Assembly: GCA_902576045.1 (NCBI GenBank)
Contig: CACGTU010000003.1
Span: 17,749 to 81,748 of the forward strand
Direction of reading: 5' to 3'
DNA from: an uncultured Pelagibacteraceae bacterium
GTDB lineage: Bacteria; Pseudomonadota; Alphaproteobacteria; Pelagibacterales; Pelagibacteraceae
DNA length: 64,000 nucleotides
The notes under the pieces were generated by a model. It saw only the letters and a list, made by a program, of their open reading frames with translations, did not search any database and was not told the DNA's origin. The position numbers and the translations under genes are program-made. This document shows positions 1 through 9,215 of the stretch, piece after piece; the stretch's first letter is position 1; the number at the start of each line of letters is the position of its first letter.

Positions 1-1
1 G

Positions 2-1522
2 GATAAAGTTGCAGAAGGTACCTCAGTGTCAGTTCTTCTTGAAAAAATTGAGGACAAAAATGGTGATGTGGTAGTTTCTGCTCAAAAAGCACAAAAGATT
101 AAAGGTTGGTACGAATTGGAAAAAGCTTATGAAGATAACCAATCTATTAATGGAAAAATAACTTCAAAATGTAAAGGGGGAGTTATAGTAGAACACATTG
201 AAACTGGTTCTTTAATGTTCTGTCCTGGTTCACAAATTTCAGATAAACCAATGAAAAGTATAGATCACTTAATTGGTGTAGAACAAAAATTTGCGATTAT
301 AAAATTAGATAAAGTAAGAGGAAATGCATGCGTATCCAGAAGACAAATAGTTTCTTCTCATAAAAAAGAGGATAAAGCTAAAATTATAGAAAAATTCAAA
401 GTAGGTGACATTATTAAAGATGCCGTAGTCAAAGGATACTCTTCTTTTGGATGTTTTTTTGAAGTTAATAACGAGATAGATGTATTGGTTCATCTTCAGG
501 AAATTTCTTATTCAAGAGTAAATCACCCAGACGAAATATTTAATATTGGTGAAAAACATGACTTAAAAGTTATTTCAATAGATATGGAAAAACTTCAAAT
601 TGGTTGTTCAATTAAACAGTTGTCTCCAGATCCTTTTGAACATATTTCAAACTATGAAATTGGAAAACCTTATAAAGTTAAGGTGGTTAAAATTACAGAT
701 TATGGTTGTTTCTGCGAGCTGGAACCAGGTCTTAGTACATTATTACACAGTAGTGAGATTAGTTGGACAAAAAAAAATATTTCACCTAAGAAATTATTTA
801 AAGTTGGTGATCAGATTGATTGCGTAATTACTGAAATTGATAAAGATAAAAGAAGAGTTGCAATTTCTCATAGATTAACAAATGAAAACCCATATACAAC
901 TTTAGAAAAAAAATATCCAGTTGGTTCAGATATAGATGGTGTTGTAACGAGTGCAAATGAATATGCTCTTTATGTGAAGCTTGGAGATTTTGACATTGAC
1001 GGTTTCTTACACTCAAATGATCTTTCATATTCTGGCAAACCTGAAGATGAATTAAAGAAACATAAAAAAGGTGAAAAGTTAAAAGTAAGAGTTTTAGAAA
1101 TTAAGAAAGAAGAACAAAAAGTAAGAGTTGGGTTAAAACAGTTAGAGAAAGACCCATTTGATTTCTTTAAAGGAAAAAAAGTTAATGATATTATAACTGT
1201 TCAAGTTATATCATCTGATAGCAAAGGCTTAATGGTGAAACCAGAGGGTTGTGATTTGGAATTTTTAATTAAGAAATCCCAAATCGCAGTAAGTGCTGCA
1301 GATGCAAGACCTTCAAGATTTGTAGGAGGTGAAAGAATAGACTCTGCAATTTCAGAAATAAATTTTGATAAAAGAAAAATAAATTTCAGTATTAAATTAC
1401 TTGAAGAGCTTCAAAACAAAGAAGCCGTTGACAAATTTAGCTCACCACTTTCAGGTAAGAATCTTCCATTTTCATCGCTTTCTGAAAAATTAGACGATAA
1501 AAAGAAAAAGGAAACTGAATAA
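2..1522 (+). CDS. rpsA: 30S ribosomal protein S1 (5' end truncated by window)
   Basis: Repeated S1 domains; frame stays open to the window edge (DKVAEGTSVSVLLEKIEDKNGDVVVSAQKAQKIKGW), so the ORF-track start at 26 is probably internal. Confidence 0.95.
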   Translation, partial: DKVAEGTSVSVLLEKIEDKNGDVVVSAQKAQKIKGWYELEKAYEDNQSINGKITSKCKGGVIVEHIETGSLMFCPGSQISDKPMKSIDHLIGVEQKFAIIKLDKVRGNACVSRRQIVSSHKKEDKAKIIEKFKVGDIIKDAVVKGYSSFGCFFEVNNEIDVLVHLQEISYSRVNHPDEIFNIGEKHDLKVISIDMEKLQIGCSIKQLSPDPFEHISNYEIGKPYKVKVVKITDYGCFCELEPGLSTLLHSSEISWTKKNISPKKLFKVGDQIDCVITEIDKDKRRVAISHRLTNENPYTTLEKKYPVGSDIDGVVTSANEYALYVKLGDFDIDGFLHSNDLSYSGKPEDELKKHKKGEKLKVRVLEIKKEEQKVRVGLKQLEKDPFDFFKGKKVNDIITVQVISSDSKGLMVKPEGCDLEFLIKKSQIAVSAADARPSRFVGGERIDSAISEINFDKRKINFSIKLLEELQNKEAVDKFSSPLSGKNLPFSSLSEKLDDKKKKETE

Positions 1523-1530
1523 AAAATAAA

Positions 1531-1821
1531 TTGTCAGTAGTAAAATCAGACTTAATCAAAGAACTCGCCGACAACTACCCAAATTTTCTAAGAAAAGATC
1601 TAACTAAGTTAGTTGATATAATTCTTTATGAAATGCAAAATTCATTAAAGCGTGGTGAAAGAGTCGAATTAAGAGATATTTTTACTTTAGATCCAAAAAT
1701 ACAAAAAGAAGGTATAAGAAGGAACCCAAAAACAGGAGAGAAAGTATTTGTTAAAGAAAAAAAGAGCGTTTTATTTAAGATGTCAAAAGAATGGGCCAAC
1801 AAAATAAATGAAAAAGAATAA
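1531..1821 (+). CDS. ihfB: HU/IHF-family DNA-binding protein, IHF-beta-like, divergent
   Basis: Directly after rpsA; KSDLIKEL...GERVELR...RRNPKTGEKV; TTG start; the usual GFGSF is DIFTL. Confidence 0.8.
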   Translation: MSVVKSDLIKELADNYPNFLRKDLTKLVDIILYEMQNSLKRGERVELRDIFTLDPKIQKEGIRRNPKTGEKVFVKEKKSVLFKMSKEWANKINEKE

Positions 1822-2479
1822 GATATTCGTTGCTTGCGATACAACAAATATAAAAAAAATTAAAGAAATAATTAATAAAACCCAAAATTCAAAATTAAAG
1901 GTCGGTTACAAATTTGGTCTTGAGTTTTTAAATTCAAAAAATGGAAGAACTTTTGTTTCAAAAGTAAAAAATAAAACAATTTTTGCCGACTTGAAACTTC
2001 ATGATATTCCAAATACCTGTGCGTCAACTATTAAAGCAATAAAAGACCTGAAAGTTGATTATTTAACAATTCATATAAGTTCTGGTTTAGATGCTCTTAA
2101 AGCTGCAAAAAAAGTATCTGGAAAAATTAAATTAATTGGTGTAACAATTTTAACTTCATTAGATAATAAGGCTTTGAAAGAAATTGGCTTTAATAAAGAC
2201 GTTAAAAAAATAGTGCATCATCAAGCAAGATTAGCAAGTAAAGCTAAACTTGATGCCATAGTGTGTAGTGCTCAAGAAGTAAAAATAGTAAAAAAAGTAT
2301 TTAAAAAAGAAATAATAACTCCGGGGATAAGATTTAGTTCAAATACAAATGATCAAAAAAGAACTTTAAGTCCAAAACAAGCATTTAAAAATGGGAGTGA
2401 TTGGCTAGTTATAGGAAGACCCATCACAAAAGGAAATATTAGAAAAAATATCCAAACATTAATAAAACACTTAAATTAA
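1808..2479 (+). CDS. pyrF: Orotidine 5'-phosphate decarboxylase
   Basis: ADLKLHDIPNT, GVTILTSLD, TPGIR, WLVIGRPIT motifs. Confidence 0.93.
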   Translation: MKKNKIFVACDTTNIKKIKEIINKTQNSKLKVGYKFGLEFLNSKNGRTFVSKVKNKTIFADLKLHDIPNTCASTIKAIKDLKVDYLTIHISSGLDALKAAKKVSGKIKLIGVTILTSLDNKALKEIGFNKDVKKIVHHQARLASKAKLDAIVCSAQEVKIVKKVFKKEIITPGIRFSSNTNDQKRTLSPKQAFKNGSDWLVIGRPITKGNIRKNIQTLIKHLN

Positions 2480-2480
2480 A

Positions 2481-3104
2481 ATGGATGCAAAGATTTGTGG
2501 TGTCAAAGATCCAAAAACTTTAGACTATATAATTAATCATAATTACCCCCCAAAGTTTATTGGATTTATTGCTAACTACCCAAAATCAAAAAGGTATTTA
2601 GAATTTAATCAACTCAAAGAAATTTTAAATGTTGATAAAAAAAATATCAATTTTGTTTGTGTGTTAGTGGAACCTGATGACGAAACACTTGAAAAAATAA
2701 ATAAGTTAAGTTTTGATTATCTCCAACTCTATAAAGTTTCACCAGATAGGACAAAAAAAATAAAAGAATTATTTGATATAAAAATAATTACTGCTCTTAC
2801 AATAGAAGATATTAATGATGTTTTGATTTATAAACAATATGAGAAAATTTCAGATATAATTTTATTTGATAGTAAAGGTTATGAAAAATCTGTTGGCTTT
2901 AATCATGAACTGCTAAATGAAGTGCCTGCATCAATAAATAAAATGTTAGCAGGTAACATTAAGTATAATGATAGGCTTGATAAATATATTAAAATAACAG
3001 ATATTATTGATATTTCAGGAAGCTTGGAAACCACTGGAGAAAAAGATATTTCTAAAATTAATATTTTTTTAAATAACATAAAAAAATTAAATGATGAAAC
3101 TTAA
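2481..3104 (+). CDS. trpF: Phosphoribosylanthranilate isomerase, divergent
   Basis: N-terminal KICGVKDP, IGFIANYPKSKRY; next to trpB and trpA. Confidence 0.85.
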   Translation: MDAKICGVKDPKTLDYIINHNYPPKFIGFIANYPKSKRYLEFNQLKEILNVDKKNINFVCVLVEPDDETLEKINKLSFDYLQLYKVSPDRTKKIKELFDIKIITALTIEDINDVLIYKQYEKISDIILFDSKGYEKSVGFNHELLNEVPASINKMLAGNIKYNDRLDKYIKITDIIDISGSLETTGEKDISKINIFLNNIKKLNDET

Positions 3105-4326
3105 AAAAAATATTCCACTTATTGATCAACATGATAAATATGGTTTCTGGGGCGGTAAATTTGGTGGAAGTTATATTCCTGAAACATTAAAAAAACCTGT
3201 AGATGATCTTACAAAAGAATTCTCTAAATTAAGAAAAAACAAAAACTTTATAAAAAAAAGGGACTTTTATTTCAATAATTACATTGGTGTACCTACTCGT
3301 TTTATTAAATTAGAAAATCTTTCTAAGCATTTAGGTGGTGCTCAAATTTGGGCTAAAGTAGTTTCTGACGCAAATGGTGGTGCTCACAAAATATATAATG
3401 CTACTGTTCACGCTTTACTTTGTAAAAGTATGGGAAAAAAATACATTGTTGGTGATACTGGAGCAGGATACGCAGGCAAGATGTTAAGCATGGCTGCAAA
3501 AAAATTTGGGCTTAAATGCAAAATATTTATGGGGGCTAAAGACATTAAACGTCAAAAGCCAAATTGCGATGCCATGAAAAAAAATGGTGCTGAGATTGTC
3601 CCAGTTACAACGGGGAGTCAAACTTTAGTTGATGCAGTTAGTGAATGTATGAGATACTGGGTATCAAATTGTGATACTACTCATATGTGTGTAGGTTCTA
3701 CAGTTGGTCCAAATATATTCGTAAAAATTTGTGGCTGGAGTACAGCACAAATTTCAAGAGAATTAAAAAATCAAATAAAGATTCAATTTAAAAAAATTCC
3801 AAAAAAAATTAAATTGATTAATTGTGTTGGTGGTGGAAGTTCAGCTTATGGATTCTGGAGCGAATTTATCGATTTTCCAAAGTCTCAAATTGAATTAATA
3901 GGTGTTGAAGCAGGAGGTCCTAAAAACTCAAAATTACATGCAGCCCCATTAAGCAGAGGAGCAAAATTAGGAGTGTTGCATGGGGCAGCCTCATACGTTT
4001 GTCAAAATAATGAGGGACAAATAAATGAGACGGAGTCTATAAGTGCTGGATTGGATTATCCTGGGGTAAGTCCAATCCATTGTTTTCTAAAAGATACAAA
4101 AAGAGCAAGATACACATATGCAACAGATGAAGATGCATTGAATGCTTATAAACTTGTTACAAAATTCGAGAAACTTAACCCAAGTTTAGAACCCAGTCAC
4201 GCATTTGCAGAGGCAATTAGGATTGCGCCAAGATTAAACAAAGATACTGTCATAATTGTAAATTCATGTGGAGACGCCAAAAAAGATAGGGATATTTTGA
4301 AAAAAAGATTAGGAAAAAGAATATGA
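3091..4326 (+). CDS. trpB: Tryptophan synthase beta chain-like PLP enzyme, divergent
   Basis: GAHK Schiff-base lysine region, GGGSSA phosphate loop, SAGLDYPGVSPIH; several beta-subunit motifs altered. Confidence 0.85.
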   Translation: MMKLKKNIPLIDQHDKYGFWGGKFGGSYIPETLKKPVDDLTKEFSKLRKNKNFIKKRDFYFNNYIGVPTRFIKLENLSKHLGGAQIWAKVVSDANGGAHKIYNATVHALLCKSMGKKYIVGDTGAGYAGKMLSMAAKKFGLKCKIFMGAKDIKRQKPNCDAMKKNGAEIVPVTTGSQTLVDAVSECMRYWVSNCDTTHMCVGSTVGPNIFVKICGWSTAQISRELKNQIKIQFKKIPKKIKLINCVGGGSSAYGFWSEFIDFPKSQIELIGVEAGGPKNSKLHAAPLSRGAKLGVLHGAASYVCQNNEGQINETESISAGLDYPGVSPIHCFLKDTKRARYTYATDEDALNAYKLVTKFEKLNPSLEPSHAFAEAIRIAPRLNKDTVIIVNSCGDAKKDRDILKKRLGKRI

Positions 4327-5123
4327 TTAACCCAATAAACTTGGCCTTTAAAAATGCAAAAGAAAAAAAAAGACCAGCTTTATTAACCTATACCGTAGCA
4401 GGCGATAACACTAAAAAGAAATCTTTAGAAATATTAAAATCAATTTCAAAGGATATTGATATTTGTGAAATTGGATTTCCTCACAACACACCCATAGCTG
4501 ATGGAGGTCAAATTCAGACAAGCGCATATAGAGCGCTGAAAAATGGATTAAAAATTTCTGATGTGTTTCAAATAGTTAATGATTTTAAAAAAACAAAAAA
4601 TTCAAAACCAGTAATATTGATGGGTTATTACAATATGATTTATCAATATGGGGAAAATAATTTTATTAAAAAATGTAAAAGTTCTGGAGTAAATGGATTA
4701 ATTGTTGTTGATTTACCTTGGCCAGAAAATAAAGGATTTGCAAAAAAGTGTAAAGCTAAAGCTATTAGCTTTGTACAATTACTATCTCCTACTACATCTA
4801 AAGAAAGACTAAAAAATATAATTAAAGATTCTCATGATATGATTTACTATATAAGTATGTTATCAACTACAGGAGGGAAGCTTAAAGTATCTCCAAAACA
4901 AATTTTAAATAATTATAATAAAATAAAAAAAATTGATCCAAAAAAGAATTGTGTAATTGGCTTTGGAATAACTGAAAAAACTATTGCAAAGTTAAGATCT
5001 GCTGACGGATTGGTGGTTGGAAGTGCTATTTGCAAAGAAATAACAAGGAGTTTAAACAATAGACAAAATCCTGTCACAAATGTAAGTAAAGTGGTGGCTA
5101 AATTAAGAAATAAAATTTCATGA
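4323..5123 (+). CDS. trpA: Tryptophan synthase alpha chain, divergent
   Basis: CEIGFPHNTPIADGG, MGYYN, GLIVVDLP, GFGI, VVGSAI. Confidence 0.85.
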   Translation: MINPINLAFKNAKEKKRPALLTYTVAGDNTKKKSLEILKSISKDIDICEIGFPHNTPIADGGQIQTSAYRALKNGLKISDVFQIVNDFKKTKNSKPVILMGYYNMIYQYGENNFIKKCKSSGVNGLIVVDLPWPENKGFAKKCKAKAISFVQLLSPTTSKERLKNIIKDSHDMIYYISMLSTTGGKLKVSPKQILNNYNKIKKIDPKKNCVIGFGITEKTIAKLRSADGLVVGSAICKEITRSLNNRQNPVTNVSKVVAKLRNKIS

Positions 5124-6052
5124 ACTGGTTAACAAAAGCAATTAAATTTGGTGAAAAAATAAAAAAGGTTTTAAAGAAAAGACCTTCAAAAGAAGATATT
5201 GAGAATTCAGATTGGACGAGTTGTTGCAAAGGTCCTGTTTTAAAAAAAGAACTTGAAGATAATTTATGGGTATGTGGTTCTTGTGGTAAACACCATCGAA
5301 TAAGTTGTAGACAAAGATTTGACATTTTATTTGGTAAGAATGCTTATGAAATTCTTGAAACGCCTATACCAGCTGAAGATCCTTTAAATTGGGTCGATAC
5401 AAAATCTTATAAAGATAGGTTAAAGGCCGCTAGAAAGAAAACTAATCAGAACTGTGCTGTAATGATTGCAAGAGGAAAAGTTGATGGAATTGAAATCACT
5501 GCAGGTGCAATTAATTTTGATTTTATTGGTGGATCAGTGGGAGCAGCGGAAGGGGAAGCTATTATTTATGGCGTTCAACACGCAATAGACAATCAAACTC
5601 CATATGTTTTCTTTCCTTGTGGGGGTGGCCAAAGAATGTTCGAGTCGCCTATTGCATTAGCAAATATGACTAGAACAACCTTGGCAATTAATGAATTAAA
5701 GAAAAATAATTTACCTTACTTAGTTTGTTTTACTGATCCAACTGCAGGAGGTATTACAGCATCATTTGCAATGTTAGGTGATATTCATTTTGCTGAACCT
5801 GGATGCTTGATTGCATTTGCTGGTAAAAGAGTAATTCAAGCAACAGTTAAAGAGGAATTGAGCGCAGACTTTCAAACGTCAGAGTTCGTCGAAAAACATG
5901 GATTTGTTGACAGAGTTATTCAACGGAAAGATATAAAAAAAGAAATCAGCACCCTTTTATCAATATTGCTTAAGAGAGAAACTGAGTTAAATTCAGAAAA
6001 ATTAAATGACTCTTCAGACAATATTGAACCGCTTACAAAAGCTGCATCCTAA
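5120..6052 (+). CDS. accD: Acetyl-CoA carboxylase carboxyltransferase beta subunit, divergent
   Basis: N-terminal zinc-ribbon-like region, DPTAGGITASFAMLGDIHFAEPG, AFAGKRVIQATVKE. Confidence 0.88.
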   Translation: MNWLTKAIKFGEKIKKVLKKRPSKEDIENSDWTSCCKGPVLKKELEDNLWVCGSCGKHHRISCRQRFDILFGKNAYEILETPIPAEDPLNWVDTKSYKDRLKAARKKTNQNCAVMIARGKVDGIEITAGAINFDFIGGSVGAAEGEAIIYGVQHAIDNQTPYVFFPCGGGQRMFESPIALANMTRTTLAINELKKNNLPYLVCFTDPTAGGITASFAMLGDIHFAEPGCLIAFAGKRVIQATVKEELSADFQTSEFVEKHGFVDRVIQRKDIKKEISTLLSILLKRETELNSEKLNDSSDNIEPLTKAAS

Positions 6053-7271
6053 AGAAATAGATTTAAGTTTAGATAGAGTTAAAAATCTTTGCAAAAAACT
6101 TGGTAATCCTCAAAAAGATTTAAAATATATTTCTGTTGTTGGAACAAATGGAAAGTATTCAACAATTCAGGCGCTAAGAGCAATTTTAAAAGAAGCCAAC
6201 ATTAAATGTAATATTTATACTAGCCCCCATATTCAAAGAATTAATGAAAGATTTATATTTAATGATGAGGAAATTTCAGATTCTGATCTTTCAGATTTAT
6301 TAGTAAAAGTTGAGGAAGTGAACAATGGAGAGGAAATTACTTATTTTGAAATTTTAACTGCAGCCTATTTTTTTCATGCAAGCAAATATAGGGAAAATAT
6401 AAATATAATTGAAAGCGGTTTATTTCACAGGTTTGATGCAACTAATATAATTGATAAAAATATATTAAGTATTGTTACTGCTATAGGCTTAGATCATTTA
6501 GATTGGCTTCCTAAAGACGAACAAACCATTGAAAAAATTATTTTTGAAAAAACTTCGGCTCTTTTAAATTCCAAGATTGTTGTAGCCAAACAAAGTAGTG
6601 AAAATACACAAAAATTAATAAAACAATCCTTATCCTCAAATGAAGCAAAAAAGGTCATGTTTAATGATAACTTTAGTTATTCAATTAATGAAAATGAATT
6701 TATTTATTTTGAAGATGAGTTCGGAGGAATAAAATTACCTCAACCAAATTTAATGGGACAATTTCAAGTTGATAATTCAGCAACAGCAGTTGCAGCTGCT
6801 AGAAATCTAAATTTAAATATAACTGATGAAAATATTAAATCTGGAATTACAAAAATTAAAAGTATTGCAAGACTTCAAGAAATTAAATCAGGTAAATTAA
6901 AGAATTTATGTAAAAATAATCAACTATTTGTTGATGGATCTCATAACCCTTTGGGAGCAAAAGTATTAAATGATTATTTACAAACACTGAAATGTAAAAA
7001 ACATATAATTTTAGGTATGATGGCTAATAAAGATCATGAAGAATACATGAGCTATTTTAAGAATATTTCTTCATTAACAACAATTGATATTCCAAATCAA
7101 CCTAACTCAATTAAAGGTAAGGATCTGAAAAATAAGTTAGATAAATTTCCAAATCTAAATTATGAAAAATCTATTGAAGATGCTTTAAAGAAAATTTCTA
7201 CTAACAAAGATGACATTATACTTATCACAGGATCTCTTTATCTCGCCGGGGAAGTTTTAAATTTAAATTAG
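6006..7271 (+). CDS. folC: Folylpolyglutamate/dihydrofolate synthase, divergent
   Basis: [51 protein letters not shown]; overlaps accD by 47 nt. Confidence 0.88.
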   Translation: MTLQTILNRLQKLHPKEIDLSLDRVKNLCKKLGNPQKDLKYISVVGTNGKYSTIQALRAILKEANIKCNIYTSPHIQRINERFIFNDEEISDSDLSDLLVKVEEVNNGEEITYFEILTAAYFFHASKYRENINIIESGLFHRFDATNIIDKNILSIVTAIGLDHLDWLPKDEQTIEKIIFEKTSALLNSKIVVAKQSSENTQKLIKQSLSSNEAKKVMFNDNFSYSINENEFIYFEDEFGGIKLPQPNLMGQFQVDNSATAVAAARNLNLNITDENIKSGITKIKSIARLQEIKSGKLKNLCKNNQLFVDGSHNPLGAKVLNDYLQTLKCKKHIILGMMANKDHEEYMSYFKNISSLTTIDIPNQPNSIKGKDLKNKLDKFPNLNYEKSIEDALKKISTNKDDIILITGSLYLAGEVLNLN

Positions 7272-7588
7272 ATATTTTCTTTTATCCAAGAAACAATATC
7301 TGATTTTGGTGTTGCTCCAACTTTAGTCGATTTTAACTCTCCATCTTTGAAAAGTAACATTGTAGGTATACCTCTAACACCGTATTTTGTTGGCGTATTA
7401 GGCTCTTCATCAATGTTATGTTTTGCAATAGATACATCGTTTGCCATTTCATCTGAGATTTCCTCTAAAATCGGTCCGACCATTTTGCAAGGTCCGCACC
7501 ATTCTGCCCAAAAATCAACTACAATTGGTTTGGATGATTTTAAGACTTCTGTGTCAAAATTTTCGTCTGTAATTTTTAAAGTTGCCAT
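7268..7588 (-). CDS. trxA: Thioredoxin
   Basis: [17 protein letters not shown]; cis-Pro GIPTM. Confidence 0.97.
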   Translation of the reverse strand: MATLKITDENFDTEVLKSSKPIVVDFWAEWCGPCKMVGPILEEISDEMANDVSIAKHNIDEEPNTPTKYGVRGIPTMLLFKDGELKSTKVGATPKSDIVSWIKENI

Positions 7589-7654
7589 ATGGTTTATATA
7601 TAAATTTAATTTTTTAATTCAATACTTAATATAGATATGTTCAAATTATCCACA

Positions 7655-9088
7655 TCATACATTTTCATATTTTTTCTGTATTGACATTGCGTAATTATTG
7701 AATTCATCAAGCAGATTTAATTTTTCCTCATCATTTTCATTTGTATACTTTTCTCTTAGGGTATCTATCTCAGTGTAAAGAGTAGGAATAGTCCACCATT
7801 TTTCTTTTCTTTCACTCAATATTCTTTTAGCGATATCTCTTTTCATAGATTTAAGTATGTCAGGCGGTAAAGTTTCAGGTGCCTCTTGATAAATAATTTT
7901 TTTTCCAAAGCCAACTAATCTATCATCTTCGAATTTGTCTAATAACTTTAATTTATCTTTCCATGATGCAGCATGCCAGGCTGGGAATAATGCGGTATCT
8001 TTGTTTGAAGTAAACTTTGTATAAATACTTTCTTCAGCATAAATATCTTCTTGTGATTTTGAGTGTTCTTTTTCTTCTGCCACCTCTCTTAAAGCAACAA
8101 GGATATTTTGAGAAAATTTTTCATTTTTTTGAACTATTTCTGCCCTTTTCTTTATTAAACTTTCATCCATTGCATTATAGGGTTCTGCTTTCATTCCAAA
8201 TTTTGCATCGACAATGATTGGAGCTTTATTTGATCTAATAGTTCTTAAAAACTTAGGTGATTTTTTCATTTCTATCTTTAATTCATTTATTGATAAATTT
8301 AACAATGGCTCAACATCTGTTCTTAAATCAACAGAATAATACCAACCTTGGTAGATTGGATGCATGCAATATTTTGGATGCAGTGGAACTACTAGATGAA
8401 GCCGTGACTTTCCATAATAATATTCGTTTAAAGTAAAAATATCACCTTTTTTAATAATAGTTTCGGTATCAGATTTATTCGCTGTCTTTAAAAAATCATT
8501 CCAAGTATGTTCTTGTTTTTTTTTAACAATGCTTAAAACTTTAGCAGTCATTTCTGCATCGGCTAGTGCCGAGTGAGCATCACTTGAATCGATCCCCTGC
8601 ATACGTGCAAGAGATTCTAATTTAAATACAGCATTATTTTTTTCATTAAATTCTACCTCTAAAATATTTGGATCTACTGCATAAGCTGCTCGGGCAATAT
8701 TTATTCCATCATGTCTTTTATTTGGTGCTGCATTAGTTAAATAAGGATATCTTATACCTTTAAAGAATTCTTTTCTGATCATTTCATCATCAAAACCAAT
8801 ATTTGACCAACCAAGAAAAATTGCGGGACTCCATTTTTTGAAGATTTTCTCAACTTCGGCCAACATTTGATAATGACTTAAATTTGCTTGAGTAAGTTTT
8901 TTAATTGAGGTTTTATTTACAATTAATGCCATAGCCTGAAAAATTTCACCTTCTGGCAAACGACACCTTAAATTAAATCTGTCTTTTTCTTTAAAGTTTT
9001 CATCAACAAGTACTCCACCAATTTCAATTATGCTACCAAAGTCAGTGCTGGCGCTTGATGATTCTATATCCCAAATTGCTAAATTCAT
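7655..9088 (-). CDS. sbcB: Exodeoxyribonuclease I (DEDD-type)
   Basis: WDIESSS, GWSNIGFDDEMIRKEFF, DAHSALADAEMTAKV; Exonuclease I length and C-terminal region. Confidence 0.85.
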   Translation of the reverse strand: MNLAIWDIESSSASTDFGSIIEIGGVLVDENFKEKDRFNLRCRLPEGEIFQAMALIVNKTSIKKLTQANLSHYQMLAEVEKIFKKWSPAIFLGWSNIGFDDEMIRKEFFKGIRYPYLTNAAPNKRHDGINIARAAYAVDPNILEVEFNEKNNAVFKLESLARMQGIDSSDAHSALADAEMTAKVLSIVKKKQEHTWNDFLKTANKSDTETIIKKGDIFTLNEYYYGKSRLHLVVPLHPKYCMHPIYQGWYYSVDLRTDVEPLLNLSINELKIEMKKSPKFLRTIRSNKAPIIVDAKFGMKAEPYNAMDESLIKKRAEIVQKNEKFSQNILVALREVAEEKEHSKSQEDIYAEESIYTKFTSNKDTALFPAWHAASWKDKLKLLDKFEDDRLVGFGKKIIYQEAPETLPPDILKSMKRDIAKRILSERKEKWWTIPTLYTEIDTLREKYTNENDEEKLNLLDEFNNYAMSIQKKYENV

Positions 9089-9215
9089 AATTTAATCCTT
9101 AAATTAGCTAAGTTTTGATGGGTATTTGGAAAGTTTTTATTTGAACTAAACCTTTTGCATCTAAACAAGTAGCTTCTAGTTAGTAATATCTCTTTTATGA
9201 ATTGGAAAATTAAAG

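Noticed and set aside
7646-7654. Perfect DnaA-box-like TTATCCACA between trxA and sbcB
   Set aside because: Single occurrence; about one is expected by chance in an AT-rich 64-kb window, and no clustered boxes or origin-like region were seen.
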